Counted from the first letter of the stretch, positions 12,461-24,699 are shown. The stretch is DNA of 64,000 nucleotides from Lamellibrachia columna (GCA_963662155.1 OY759271.1:35329527-35393526); one strand, 5' to 3'. A program made the numbers and translations. The notes: generated from the sequence alone by a model not told the origin.

Positions 12461-12639
12461 GTTGTTGTAGGGTCTACTGGTGGAGACACTTCGCTATATT
12501 TGAAATTAAATAAATAGATAAATGAATTCAGTTAGCTCAAGTCGGAGACAGAATCGTCTACTTACATCATGCACATCCGATTATGTTTTCTTCTGTGTGA
12601 AAACGTTGACAAAATTTCAACAGCAGTGATTGGCTGTTT

Positions 12640-12729
12640 GTCGCAGGTATGATTCCCTTAGATCAGGCATGTCTTATCGTCTTTGTCGCAGGTATGATTC
12701 CCTTAGATCAGGCATGTCTTATCGTCTTT
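12640..12729. repeat. 45-bp exact tandem duplication
   Basis: Two identical adjacent 45-bp copies starting gtcgcaggtatgattccctt, at 12,640 and 12,685. Identity suggests a recent event. Confidence 0.95.
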
Positions 12730-14830
12730 TGTTCATGGCATATTTTGCCTACGTACGTAAACTTACAAATGATAAATCTTCGTCTTCTCTTGGCAAATCC
12801 AGGAACCACCTGTTAGACAGTAACCTAGCAAACCTATCGAGCGTTATGTGCAACGGTGTGTGTTCAAGTGTACTCGATTGCTTTTTTCTCACACAATATT
12901 ACCAATAAATGGAACTTTCACGCACATTGAGCTGTAATCAGAACACTAAGAAAATTGCTTTTTACAATTGTGCCCTTTTGACTACTGAAAGTGCCATTTA
13001 AGGTTTGCCTGCAATGGGAAAAAAACCGCTCCGTTTCCACTTCCCTCCAACCGCGTTGGCAGTCGGGGCGAACGCTTCCACGAAACCTCGCCTGTGGCGC
13101 ATTGTTCTAAAATAACAGGATCACACCATCACGCAATGTAGTTGAAGATGGAAATGGTAAAATCGCCGAACGAGAAAAGGTCAGCGAGCGAGGAAACGGA
13201 GAAACGCGAAATGAGGCGGCAGTGTATCTATCTCCTCCCACTGCGTCGGATCGAACAGTCCGTGTTTCAACGAACCTGACTCTCAACCGCATAACCACCA
13301 GGTACATCACGAATATGTATCGACTTCAGGGTCCAATTCGCCAGTCACACACCGGTGCTGGTTACACAACATTAAATCTAATCGTCACGTAATTTTTTCC
13401 CGTCGGACTCAACTTGCCGTCCTTCGCCGGAGGAGATACCGCTCAGCGCGCGATGAAGTTTGGCGGAACAACAGCGCGTGAGGCGAACACACGTCGTCCA
13501 ACCCGTCGTGTACATATTTCAGTTGTGGTTTGCCGCAGAAGACATCTTACAGTTGCGGAGAACTGCACTGCTGCTAGACAGTGTATTGTCGTGGTTTTCA
13601 CATTACGCTTCAGTAGTCTGTACTGGTAGGCGGAACGAGGCCCCGGGGAACACGTCGCAGAGGTGCCGAGTGGAATTTCGAGGTTGCGCCATTTAGGTTC
13701 GACACCAGATAATGTGACTTTGTAATATATAGTCTACATTGAGCAACGTTCGTAGTGTAGGATAGCTAGTTCACTTTAATGTAAGGCTATGCGGTTTGGT
13801 AAACATTCAGTTATAGTATATGCTCTCTTTGCCAAGTACTGGAGCATTGTTATCGTGGAGATCAAGGCCTGTTCTGACGAAAGATAGCATCCGTCAGTAA
13901 TATGCGAGCGACGTATCGAGAGATCCGACTGACAGTCGGGTAGTCATTATGATTTGTTAGTGCCAAGCAACAAATAGGAAATGTTGGTTTTGACATTCTC
14001 TTATTTTGTGCCGGGATTTGTAGCCATCGAGAACAACAACGTGACTTTTTCGACTTAATTATATGTGATTGCATTAATGAGGCAATCGTCTGGAATTATA
14101 AATCATTTTATATGACTACGTAAGCCAGACGTGATTGACGCCAGCAGCTTACATCAGAGGTAGCCCCTATGTAAAGATTCCGGACGTTGTGACAACCAGA
14201 CTTTGTGTCAGGCAGGGCGTTTCCCTTGGGTGTTGCTGAGGGTTGTCTGGGTATAATTGAAATGCGGGCAGCGCGTGGGAACCGCGTCTTTGTTGTGTAC
14301 TTCCACTGCACGTGATGCGAACGTCAACCCGACAGATTTAATAAAATTTATCTTGAACAAGATCACTGATTCGTTGAGGCAACATGGTACGTTCTGAACG
14401 GATTGGATAACAATCTTCAATCAAGCGCCGTGTTTATCGCGTCCCTGGCACGACTTGGCGCCGTCGTGTCGCTCTCTGTCTCTATGTCTCCCTCTCCCTC
14501 TGTCCCTCTGTCTCCTCCCCCGCCCCCCCCTCTCTCTCTGACAGAAACTTTGTAAAAAATCAATTTGGCTTCAGAAAAAGTTACGATATGATACGGATAG
14601 TTTATATATATATATATATATATACATTGACTGACAATTTATTTTCACTCGGTAACATACTTAGTTATACACTAATTTCGATGGCAAAGCCATTCACGCA
14701 TCATTTACATAACTATCATACAACATACATTTACATTTGTATATAGGATTAAAAATAAAAAAGTCAAATCATAACATACATGAAATAGATAAAAAAAACA
14801 GAATACACGCACACGCACACGCACACGCAC
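12730..14830. other. Non-coding stretch
   Basis: No gene recognised; several 60-80 codon frames show no motif. A pyrimidine-rich run lies at 14,470-14,540 and a TA run at 14,604-14,626. Confidence 0.45.
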
Positions 14831-15079
14831 ACACATTTTGCTTATATATAAAACAATCATTATTTGAACTTTCCTATCACATTGTTTTATACATGGAAAA
14901 TAAAATGTGTGCATCTTTTCAACAAATAATAATCAAATGCGTACACATTTTTAACATTTCATCGAGTTAGTATTATTGAAATCTCAGTGCAGCAACTGCA
15001 CAGAATCATGATCTGTGACTTTCCCATCGTCAGCTGACAGCTACCTTAATGACAACTTACTAACATGCACTTATAAGGG
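14831..15079 (+). repeat. Dispersed repeat of about 250 bp (copy 1)
   Basis: Highly similar to 20,565-20,819 in the same orientation; both start just after a CA-rich microsatellite at acacacattttgcttatata and end at catgcacttataaggg. Shared internal words include ggaaaataaaatgtgtgcat and gatctgtgacttt. No terminal inverted repeats or A/B boxes seen; family unknown. Confidence 0.8.
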
Positions 15080-15810
15080 CATCTATAAGGGATTGAATTG
15101 TGGACTCGTAAAAAATCCAGTGGGAGACTACACGGCTAACCCCCCTCTCAGCCCTACGTGTCATATTACACGGACATTATTATTGATGCAACTGGCAATT
15201 GGCTAAACATAAACCACTATTTATAAGGCACCGCACACGTGTGACACGTACGTTGGACACTCCTAGCACGTTAGCAGCTTTCATACAGAACAAAAAATAC
15301 TTTTTGCTTTTTTGGTGGCTTGTCAGACGTTGTCAACAGACAGTTCGTGTGTGTGTACGCGCGTGTTGGGCAAAACAGGCAGGTGACACTTTGGATAGGT
15401 GTTTTGATTTGCACAAACCAAGAATGTCAATATTTCCATTTTATATCAGATAGATAAAAAACAGTAACCACGTTAATACTTTGGCAGGGATGTTCTCAAG
15501 AAGTCTCCACAATCTAAAACGAAACTAGCAATATTTACCTCGACAAGTAATGCACAAAAGCTTGCACAACACTATTAATAGATAAACAAATAACAAACTA
15601 TATTTTGTGACATCATAAGTGTTTAATATAAAAGTGTAACATCAATCCACAAATTTAGTATCATCAATCTTGGAATGCATATTTGTATATAAATAATCAC
15701 ACAAGGTAAATCTATTAGTAGAATCGCAGTGAAAATGTATATGTAATATCTGTAATAATATAAAAATATAGGAATCATTTCACCTGGCTTTTAATTTTTT
15801 TATATAACTA
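15080..15810. other. Non-coding stretch downstream of H6PD
   Basis: AT-rich intergenic DNA; an 84-codon frame (15,199-15,453, +) has no recognisable features. Confidence 0.5.
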
Positions 15811-15811
15811 T

Positions 15812-15817
15812 TTTATT
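15812..15817 (-). promoter_or_regulatory. Candidate H6PD polyadenylation signal
   Basis: AATAAA on the - strand, about 215 nt after the H6PD stop codon. Confidence 0.4.
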
Positions 15818-16031
15818 GACTGCAAACCACATAAACAAACCACGTAAACAAACCACGTAAACAAACGTTATTATTCATCGTTCGAATGAAGCTGATCAAT
15901 TAAACAAAATATACCATAGTTCAGAAAATATATTATGATATACAACTGCATTCCCTTATCAACAGTCCACACATTTAAAATTAAAATGTGTAAACTAAAA
16001 TGTATTTATGGAAAGTTTACATACAATTTAG

Positions 16032-17632
16032 TTAGACCCCTCCAAACAACGCATCGTGATCAATGTACCATGTGATCGTACCGTTACGGGGTTTTACCCT
16101 GGTAATTGGGTACATGACATTATCAGTTGTGTCTCCTGCTAGTGTCTTTACGATGTCGTGCTTACCAGACCCACTCACAAGCACGGTAATATGAGATGCG
16201 GCATTGAGGAACATCTCCGTCATTGAGAGTCGTGCAGGAGACACCTGCCCTGGCCCTGCTACTGTGTGGACAACCCATTTGTTGGGATCACCTCCATCGA
16301 GGCCGGGAAACAGTGATGCTGTGTGTCCGTCAGACCCCACTCCCAGTAAGACGAAGTCCATTTTGTCAGTGAAGTGTCTGATCTGTGATTCGTAGGCAAC
16401 ATCGGCATCGTTGGGGCAGGGGTTGGATGCAGACACCATAGGATGAACATTCCAATATGGTGCTCCAACATGCCGCAGAAGGTGTGTGTCAAGGGCGTAG
16501 AAGTTTGACAAATTACTACTAGGCGACACGCAACGCTCGTCAACCAACCACACGTGCGTGTGACTCCACCAGGGGAAGTAGTGCCCCGATGCTGACGTCA
16601 TGTGTCTCCACAGTACAAGCGGGGTACTACCTCCGGAAATTGCCAGGTGAAATACCCCGTTCTTGCTAACAGCTCTCTGGGCCTGCGTCTGCAAGTCTTC
16701 AGCCAACCGGACAATGACGTCATCAAGTTTTCCCGTCACAAGGCGCCCATCTCGGAAGGTGCCCAGTATTTGCCGTGTGACTGTGTCATCGGCCACCGGG
16801 ACATCCCATTGCACATCCTTATGAACAAACTGCAGCCTGCCACCGACGTAGGTGAAGTCTAACCATTCCATCTGGGTGTCCCCTCCCTCATAGAGCCTTG
16901 GCTTCTGGCCTTCCACTGCCTCCAGACATGGCACCCAGACACGCCATGACGCCAACAGGCACTTCGTATCGACGAACATTTGTTTCTGGCCATCATACAT
17001 GGCTTGAATGAGCGTCGAATAAGTGTTCAAGGTCGTATCTTCCCGCATTAACTGATATGTGTCACTCATCGACTGGCCAAGCAGAGTCTCATCAGAATTC
17101 AATTCGTTTAATCGCCACCCAGGCCCAGGTTTTGGTTTCAATAGCGACTTGGATACCAAGATCATCGGGACAAACCTAGTGTCTGAATCATCTATGTAGA
17201 ACACAATTTGTTTACTTTTATTGCAATTTTTGTCATTTCTCCTCATGCAAAATCGTGAGTTTTTGAAGATGATGCGTACATAACTGCTCTTTTTGTTCAT
17301 TTTTTTGCCACTGACAAGCAAGAACGGAACTCCACGCCATCTTGGACTATCCACATGTAATGCTACAGCGGCAAAGGTCGGTGTAAAACTCACAGAATCA
17401 GTTGTATTGGCATGTAATTTCTGTTCACTGTTGTATGACCTATATTGACCAATCAGAACACTGCTACTGTCCACTTCCTGAACTTGTCGCATAAGTTCCC
17501 GTTTTCGTTCTAGAATGTCATTTATACTCGCTGAGTCTGTTGTTTCCATAGCAACAAGCACTAGTAACTCCATCAGGTGGTTTTGCATGACATCACGGAT
17601 GACACCAACCCCGTTGTAAAACTGGGTTCGAT
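16032..17632 (-). CDS. H6PD: H6PD coding exon 4 (dehydrogenase C-half and lactonase)
   Basis: A single 1,601-nt exon carries the rest of the dehydrogenase domain (GVIRDVMQNHLMELL onward) and the whole lactonase domain to the TAA stop. Acceptor gtcgtag|ATCG. The plus-strand open frames inside it are shadows. Confidence 0.95.
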
Positions 17633-19405
17633 CTACGACAAACAGAAAAGTAATTACACTTTCATAAAATTAACTGGTAACAAATAACTTGCAATACATA
17701 ACACGTTATAAAAATCTTAGCAAAAACTTTTAAAAACCTACCAAAGCCCTGGTTAAGACTGTCAGAAACACAACCAAAGTCAACTTAATATGCAAAGCAA
17801 GAAAACATGTGCTAGTGCAAACAACATGATATTAAGAAAAATAACAAAGTTGCAGCGAATTAAAATATAAAATAAATAATCTTTCTACACGGTGTGAAAT
17901 GTTTTATTTTAGAAACAATCAACGCGATTACACATGTGGTCGAGATATCGTGATTGTTACAAAAGATGTAAAAGCAAAAAATTTAAACTGTCATCAACCC
18001 AGCATTGTAAACCTGCATCCCAGAAAAACATTTCTACCTGATCAATTCCATCTTCCTTGGGGACAACTGGTGATGGTTTACCATGTTGTTGTGCCAGTTG
18101 TTTCAAACACTGATATTTTGGGCTAGAATTTATTTCAAATGCAGAATGGGTAAAATAAAAAAAAATTACTAAATGCCCTGAAGGACTTACTTAAAATTCT
18201 AGAAATGCTACATCAACATATATACGCTGCTATTGTGTTCAGAATAACATGTTTGTGAATAACCTTTGACATCCACTTGTTCCCTCAGTACTATCTCCAC
18301 CCGCTCGATGTGTTCATGGTTCCACATGTCCGCGGACTGCCCTCTGTTCAACATCCTGAATGGCAGAAACAACATGTGCTTAACTGTACAGCAACAAAAC
18401 CTACAACATGAGCAACAGCTCGTCAAGATGTATAATTTATACTAGATAACATGATTTTACAATAAGTCATCAGACTTTGTTAGAATATATATAGTTTATA
18501 ACATATAATATAATTTTATGACAACAAATTATCAGACTTTGTACCATTGACAAACAAATATTAAAATAAGTTGCAGAAGATTAATTTAGAATTAGGCCAT
18601 TGGAACCAGCCACATTCCTTAGCCTAGCACATAACAAGATAAATGTTCAGACATCTTTCATACATTTGCTTTATACTACATCAAATAATATTAATTATAA
18701 TACTTTTATATAACGTATTAATATACACAATTACACATGCTGTATATGTTGAACTTCATGCAAATCCATGAATTAACAAACACCAATTACTGATTCCCAA
18801 CAAGTGATACTCAATCAAGATCATAAGAATACTTTTATGTGCTGGTGTCCTCAAGATAGAGAACGTAGATGGAGGGTTTCAATCTTCGTCTGATACTCGT
18901 AATAGCCAGAGGGAGAAATAATTGTATTAACTGTAAACCAAGTCCCAAAGCACTAAATAATGAACAGGCAATATGGAAAGTGACTTGAAGTCTACAACAG
19001 AGTTATGTTGAAAACAGCTGGCTGCAACAGCACTGGTACTAACAGTGATGGGTAGATCCACAAAACACAACAAACACACTAAATACAGCTTTACTTATAC
19101 TTAATTTATAATAATAATTAGTATTATTTATTTCTGTTGCAATCATAACATTGAATAAAAGTACAAACTAGAAATTTCTTAATTAAATATGAACCAAATA
19201 TGCATTTTAATTAATTTACAACACATACTATTAATATGTGTATTTATTCCTCATGTGCACATGAAGGTAGCTGATAAGTGTCTACTTAGAAACCAGCCGT
19301 GTCATAATCAAAATGATTACCAAATTGTTTTTACCAATGACGTAGACATTTTTAATGAACACGTATGTTTAGTTTTTGTACATTAACTAAAACAGTTGGA
19401 AAATG

Positions 19406-19457
<52 letters not shown>

Positions 19458-22400
19458 CACATACAGTGTTATTTTATTAAATGACCCATATTGTTCAACA
19501 CATAATTAATTCTTGATCAATCTGTCATGGTTCAGTGAATCCTGAATGACAAATGTTGACTGAATGACACATAACCCTTAAAAGAACAATGCCAGGTGTC
19601 ACACTCCACTCAAAAACATCCTCATACCTGGATCTTGACACCTTCCCCGAGACAATCAGGTGTAAGAAATGTCAGACAGCCCGAGACAATACCATTATGA
19701 CAAGTCATGATCACTTTGCCTAATCATGTATATTGACCACTGGAAACTTGTGATAATTCTGTCACATGCCAGTCCAAACCAGCTTCCTATATATAAGCTG
19801 TGTCTTCCTAACATGCCAGAATATTCCTGAAAGTCACTGCCCAAGCACCTGAAGGCTCGTCAGTTCTCCAGGCTACTTTGAACACTTAAAGATTTCGACA
19901 ATATGGACTGCATTGACTTTGAAATAGTGATCACGTCTGTGAGAACCAAGTTTGAGAAGGCTTGCTGGCAGGTACAGCTGCTGAACAAGCAACTGGATGA
20001 ATTAGAGACACGCTTCAAATGTTCAAATGAGAATGGAAACCGTGTATATGATTACAACCTGCGCTTAAAACTATGCATTATTGAGGGAGTTCGTAACGTA
20101 TATTATGAGTATGCTCAGAGAATGTGTGACAAGCTCGATGCTCTGAGAGAAGAGGAAGCTTACAGTGAGGATGCTATTGAGCGGATCAGCGAGGAGATTG
20201 AAGTTGACGTGTTGGAAGAGTGATCATAAAAGCAACGGCTCTTTTCAGAGCCAATCAGATTTACAAAGAGACTGGTTGTTACTATATTAGTAGAGGACCT
20301 AATGGGAACTGGGAAGTTGCATCGATTCAACACCTGAAAATCATGTTACTTAGCCACATTTATTTCCTGTTAATTATTTTGTTGGTTTCAACTTGTTAAC
20401 CCTGTTATACAGTTATAGATAATACCACAAAATTGCTTATTTACTTGTAAAACATTAACACACACACACCCACACCGACTCATACTCATACACTTGTAAA
20501 ACTAACACACACGTGCGTGCACGCACGAACGAACGAACGCACGCACACGCAAAGAAAACACACACACATTTTGCTTATATAGTAAACAATCATTACTTTA
20601 ACTTTCCTATCACCTTGTTTTATACATGGAAAATAAAATGTGTGCATCTTTTTAACAAATAATAATCAAATATGTACACATATTTCATTTTGAACATTTC
20701 ATCAAGTTAGTATTATTTAAATCTCAACGCAGCAACTGCACATAATCATGATCTGTGACTTTACCTTCGTCAGCTGACAGCTATCTTAATGACAACTTAC
20801 TAACATGCACTTATAAGGGTTCAACCAATAGAATAAATCCATTTAGTAGGATTTTGGTCAGAGGCAATATAATTAATAATTAATAGTGTTGCCTACGCAT
20901 CTTCTAACAAATCAATTAATTAATATCAGTTCTTCACCAAGAAGCCTATTATTTGCTTGTTATTTACAATAATTTGATTGCCAGTATCACATCGAGCATA
21001 TGACAGAATATTGCCATAAAGCTCAGTACCAACAACTTTGAAATTTAAACTTTTGAAACTGAAAAAATCCAGGTAATTTCTTTAAAATAAACCAAACTGC
21101 AGGTACACAGTTGCCTGGACTGGATGGAAAATGTATCCACCCCAACAAAACAAATTAGTGCACATTCATGCATCTGCTACAACTAGTTTGTTAGCAATTC
21201 CAGCATCACCAGTTAGTGTTAAATAATCCAACAGGTGGAGCTGGTTGTTGTACGTGGTATGTTATATTTCTGTGGCCAGATAATATAATGCTATTTAAAT
21301 GTTCACTATATCATGTTACTGTTACAAAGTGTTAATTGTGAAAGTTTGGTTAAGTTAAGTTGCATAACTGTAAGCTTTGTAACAAATCACTGTGATCGCA
21401 AACTTTATTGCCATAATGTTAGAGGCTGGCAAATACTGAAATTTATCTACAGTTTAAACAAATGGCTTGGACATCCAACAAATGGTTTGGACATCCAATA
21501 AATGGTTTGGACATCCAATAAATGGCTTGGACGTTCAACAAATGACAGCAAGCTGCAGTCTGTGAGAAACCAAGTTTGAGAAGGCTTGTTGGCAGGCTGC
21601 TGAACAAGTAACTAGATGAATTAGAGACACGCTTCAAATGCTCAAACGAGAATGGAAACCATGTATATGATTACAACCTGCGCATAAAACTATGCATTAT
21701 TGACATCACTCAAGGAGATAACAGCACGGATCACCAATGTCACAACACACACACATATGAAGAAGAAGAAAGGTGCCATTTGCCCCCTGTCATGGAAACA
21801 TGACGCCACCAGTAACATGAAAGACATTACCTGAAAGGTAGGATCTGCTGTACGACCGGCTTGCCCGTGTAATGATCCAGGAGATACACCTCAGCCTCAC
21901 TGAAGTGCTGCTTCATCTTCTCTGTCAGCTCCACTGCACTATCCAAGTGGTGTCCGAATGGCTTCTCGAGAACCAGCTTCATCCACGCCGGTCCTAGCTG
22001 CGGCCTCAGATGTTCATGGATGAGTGTTATGATTTCACTGTAGGCTGATGGAACTGTAGATATGTACACAATCCTTCCCTCTTCATATGTGAACTCTGTT
22101 CCCTGCAGACCGTACATACTCTGTGTGTTCTCAGAGACTTTTGTCCCCAATTTCCGATAATCGTCTGACGTTGCCAGCGAGTGATATTGTGTCGCTTCTA
22201 CAAATCGAGACTTGATCTGTCGACACTTGTCGTCTGAACACTGGATCCTGTACAGGAGGATTTCACTGAGGAGTTGACGTCCAGTGTCAGCCTTCTTCCG
22301 ACCACACCCGTAGAACTGGAAGTGTTGCTGGCCCTCCCTGTAGTGTCTGCGGAACAAGTCAAAGAGTCCCGTCCACAGGTATTTCTGGGCCAAGTCCCCT

Positions 22401-24640
22401 GTCCGATGCACACAAAGGAATAGAAGGAATCGGATTAATGCTACTTCTGCATTAAAAATTTTAATTTTATAATAATATCGCACAAAGTCAAACCTGTCTA
22501 GTATCCACTACAAAATGCTAGATCATTTGTGCAAAAGTGTAAATGTAGTTTTGATGAAATCATTGGAGAAACTATTACATTATGTTCGACTAGGTTATCC
22601 AATCTTATTATAAAAGTAAACTGTTTCAATGATTTAAACAAAAGTTGCACCCTTTTATTAAACCGTGCATATTATACACCCCTTGAAAACAGCCACCCCT
22701 TGGAAACGGCCACCCCTTCAAAATGGCCACCACTTCAAAACAGCCACTGTATCAGTGTTTTTCGCATTTCTGACCAGCCTCTGTAAATCGGCCACCCCTT
22801 TAACCAGGCCACATCTCAGTCACTTGGGTGGCCGCTTTAGAGGAGTTCTACTGCACATGTCATTGTAAGGACATTTTTAAAAATGAATATGTATTTTATT
22901 TTTTTATCTAGTTATTTATGTATTTATTATTATATATATATATATATATATATATTAATTAATTTTAATATATCATAGCTATTTATTTAATAATTTTAAT
23001 ATTTCAGTCACTTCGCCATGTATTTTAGCTACTTAATATAGCTAGTCTATTTAAGCTTAGTCTAAAATTACATTTACCGGTATACATATATTTTTCTTAA
23101 ACTCTTCTTATGATTCCATGTGCATCTTATAATGTGTGTATGCGCCTATGAATGGGCTGGTCCCGGATATATGAATGGGCTGGTCCCGGATATATGAATG
23201 GGCTGGCCCCAGATATATGAATGGGCTGGTCCCGGATACATAAATGGGCTGGCCCCAGATATATGAATGGGCTGGTCCCGGATATATGAATGGGCTGGTC
23301 CCAGATATATGAATGGGCTGGCCCCAGATATATGAATGGGCTGGTCCCAGATATATGAATGAGCTGGTCCCGGATATATGAATGGGCTGGCCCCAGATAT
23401 ATGAATGGGCTGGTCCCAGATATATGAATGGGCTGGTCCCGGATATATGAATGGGCTGGCCCCAGATATATGAATGGGCTGGTCCCGGATATATGAATGG
23501 GCTGGTCCCGGATATATGAATGGGCTGGTCCCGGATATATGAATGGGCTGGCCCCAGATATATGAATGGGCTGGTCCCGGATATATGAATGGGCTGGTCC
23601 CGGATATATGAATGGGCTGGTCCCGGATATATAAATGTTAGTAATAAGAATAAGTAAGACACATGCAGTTTTATTTATGGACGAAAATTGCTCACGAGGG
23701 TAGATTTTATTAAAAACATTAAAACTTACAAACTTGACTGTTTCCTTGCCAACTTTAGCACTAATACTAGTTACTCAAATTTGGCTTATGTCCATGTAAA
23801 CAGTCTTACATTACATTGTGCCTTACATTTGAGATATGCAGATAAGTACAGCCCTGCCTGCTGCCTATGAAAGATTAATTTAAATATTTTGATGAATATG
23901 ATCAGGGTTAGGTCAGTGTTGTATGGCCACACTGGACACTGGAAGTGTTGGACACTGGAAGTGGATTCTACTAATTAATTTCCTATTTTCCCGGGTGATG
24001 GTGATTACAAACATCAAGAATGGCTGCGTTATCAAGCATGAAGTTTAACTGCAGCCTTGCACAGTTGGAGGGTTTCCTCTGACCAGCCAATCTCCTCACT
24101 GCAACTATGTACTCCATCAGTGAACCAGTCAGGTTATAGCGACAATATGGCTTTCCCAATAAGTAATTCTCTAATCCACTGAGCACGGTAATGTGGTAGA
24201 GACAGTTCTCAATACGGCTGATACATCTGTACCATCTAGTGGATTAAGTAAGAAGCATTAATTTAACAGGTCAGAGACTAGGGCCCAGTATTCTGCATCA
24301 CATATTGCAAATCCCAGTATACAAAATTACTCATCTGAAAAATTATGCAATTGCCTTGATTTTCATCAGGGCTACATATTTGTATTTAAATATGATGATT
24401 TTCCATATTTGTATTTAACTTTTCCATATCTGTATTTGATGTTCATATTTGGTTTATTTGATCAAAAACCCGGCAAAAACACATCTTCTCTGACCCACCT
24501 GTGGCACCAATTAGGATGACATTGATGTGTTTGAGCGGGGGAACCTTCTCTTGGGAGCAGCTGGAGATGGGAGATGATGCCAGGGTCTCATCACTAGACA
24601 GCACCAGGAAGGATGTGACAACAAGCACCAGAATCTGCAT
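16032..24640 (-). CDS. H6PD: H6PD: ER glucose-6-P dehydrogenase / 6-phosphogluconolactonase
   Basis: Bifunctional enzyme of the ER lumen: oxidises glucose-6-phosphate with NADP+ and hydrolyses the lactone, supplying luminal NADPH. Four coding exons (24,640-24,499; 22,398-21,831; 18,355-18,264; 17,632-16,032) join with consistent phases (1, 2, 1) into 800 codons, close to the vertebrate length of about 790. Residues 1-21 form a signal peptide (MQILVLVVTSFLVLSS...). The NADP motif GATGDLA is at 45-51 and spans the exon 1-2 junction; EKPFGH is at 192-197 and the substrate/catalytic DHYTGK at 222-227. The lactonase domain follows, with ISGGSTP at 599-605, VDERC at 631-635 and GSDGHTASLFPG at 700-711. 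All key residues are present, so the gene looks functional. An acceptor four bases before the ATG implies a 5' UTR exon upstream. No KDEL-like tail is seen, as in vertebrate H6PD. Confidence 0.95.
17633..19400. other. H6PD intron 3 and part of intron 2
   Basis: AT-rich intronic DNA around exon 3; nothing else recognisable. Short open frames (17,899-18,126; 19,189-19,386) show no features. Confidence 0.5.
18264..18355 (-). CDS. H6PD: H6PD coding exon 3
   Basis: A 92-nt exon (acceptor ccattcag|GATG, donor TCAAAG|gttatt) encoding residues 237-267, including the HIERVEIVLRE strand characteristic of the family. It is needed to keep frame between exons 2 and 4. Confidence 0.9.
19409..19455. repeat. 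(CA)n microsatellite
   Basis: About 23 uninterrupted CA dinucleotides, in H6PD intron 2. Confidence 0.95.
19788..19797 (+). promoter_or_regulatory. TATA box of the nested intronic gene
   Basis: tatatataag lies 115 bp before the ATG of the 19,903 ORF, predicting a start site near 19,815-19,820 and a short leader. Confidence 0.5.
19819..19831 (+). promoter_or_regulatory. Perfect three-unit heat-shock element sequence
   Basis: gaatattcctgaa matches GAAnnTTCnnGAA exactly. It sits just downstream of the TATA box, around the expected start site, which is an unusual place for an HSE, so chance is possible. Confidence 0.3.
19903..20223 (+). CDS. Intronless 106-aa coiled-coil protein nested in H6PD intron 2
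   Basis: I do not recognise the family. A single uninterrupted frame runs from ATG (atATGgac) to TGA, antisense to H6PD. The product is a small, charged, probably helical protein: heptad-like leucines in QLLNKQLDELETRF (residues about 26-40), a central RLKLCIIEGVRNVYYEYAQR segment, and an acidic C-terminus (EEEAYSEDAIERISEEIEVD). No signal peptide or membrane segment. A TATA box precedes it at a sensible distance. A degenerate second copy at 21,558-21,703 shows nucleotide conservation over the coding part, which argues this is a real gene that was duplicated. Alternatives: a retrogene, or a fragment of a mobile element. Confidence 0.6.
   Translation: MDCIDFEIVITSVRTKFEKACWQVQLLNKQLDELETRFKCSNENGNRVYDYNLRLKLCIIEGVRNVYYEYAQRMCDKLDALREEEAYSEDAIERISEEIEVDVLEE
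20224..20564. other. Non-coding, CA/CG microsatellites
   Basis: Presumed 3' region of the nested gene, then impure acacac and cacgcacgaacg repeats (about 20,455-20,565). Confidence 0.5.
20565..20819 (+). repeat. Dispersed repeat of about 250 bp (copy 2)
   Basis: Second copy of the element at 14,831-15,079, same orientation, again bounded on the left by a CA-rich microsatellite. A few indels distinguish the copies, for example an added catttcat near 20,686. Confidence 0.8.
20820..21456. other. Intronic DNA without recognised feature
   Basis: AT-rich H6PD intron 2 sequence; nothing seen. Confidence 0.5.
21459..21541. repeat. 20-bp tandem repeat, about four copies
   Basis: Unit aaatggtttggacatccaat with minor variants, immediately upstream of the broken copy of the nested gene. 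Confidence 0.85.
21558..21703 (+). pseudogene. Broken partial copy of the 19,903 gene
   Basis: Corresponds to codons about 11-60 of the intronless gene. It has an extra A (gagaaacc versus gagaacc), a 5-base loss after ggcagg, and a CAA-to-TAA change (aacaagtaac), so it cannot encode the protein. No promoter-like sequence is carried with it. It lies between the gene and H6PD exon 2. Confidence 0.85.
21831..22398 (-). CDS. H6PD: H6PD coding exon 2
   Basis: Most of the dehydrogenase NADP-binding half. Acceptor cggacag|GGGACTT, donor TTTCAG|gtaatg. Entry phase 1, exit phase 2. Contains EKPFGHHLDSA and LLDHYTGK. Confidence 0.93.
22486..22858. mobile_element. Possible degenerate DNA-transposon remnant (MITE-like)
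   Basis: The left end (aaagtcaaacctgtctagta) and the inverted right end (gtgcagtagaactcctctaa) are imperfectly alike. Inside are four or more imperfect ggccaccccttcaaaa-type repeats. The left part holds one unit of the 26-bp minisatellite that is expanded at 254-667. Superfamily uncertain; pogo/Tigger-like ends are a guess. Confidence 0.4.
22931..22956. repeat. (TA)n microsatellite
   Basis: About 13 TA units in H6PD intron 1. Confidence 0.9.
23151..23632. repeat. 23-bp minisatellite in H6PD intron 1
   Basis: About 21 copies of a 23-bp unit (tatatgaatgggctggtccc plus gga), with a recurrent second variant ending ggccccaga. It yields a 184-codon open frame on the - strand (23,108-23,662) with a 23-residue period, an artefact. 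Confidence 0.95.
23640..24490. other. H6PD intron 1, remainder
   Basis: No further gene or clear repeat; a short duplicated ggacactggaagtg at about 23,933-23,960. Confidence 0.5.
24499..24640 (-). CDS. H6PD: H6PD coding exon 1 (signal peptide)
   Basis: Encodes residues 1-47 plus one base: signal peptide, then the first half of the NADP-binding motif. The donor reads CACAG|gtggg. An acceptor (tttcatgcag) sits only four bases upstream of the ATG, so the 5' UTR is probably split. Confidence 0.9.
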
Positions 24641-24699
24641 CTTCCTGCATGAAACACAAAAAAGATGTGCGTAACATAAACAAATCCTATTTACTTTGC

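Noticed and set aside
23108..23662. 184-codon - strand frame with a 23-residue period
   Set aside because: 23-bp minisatellite inside H6PD intron 1.
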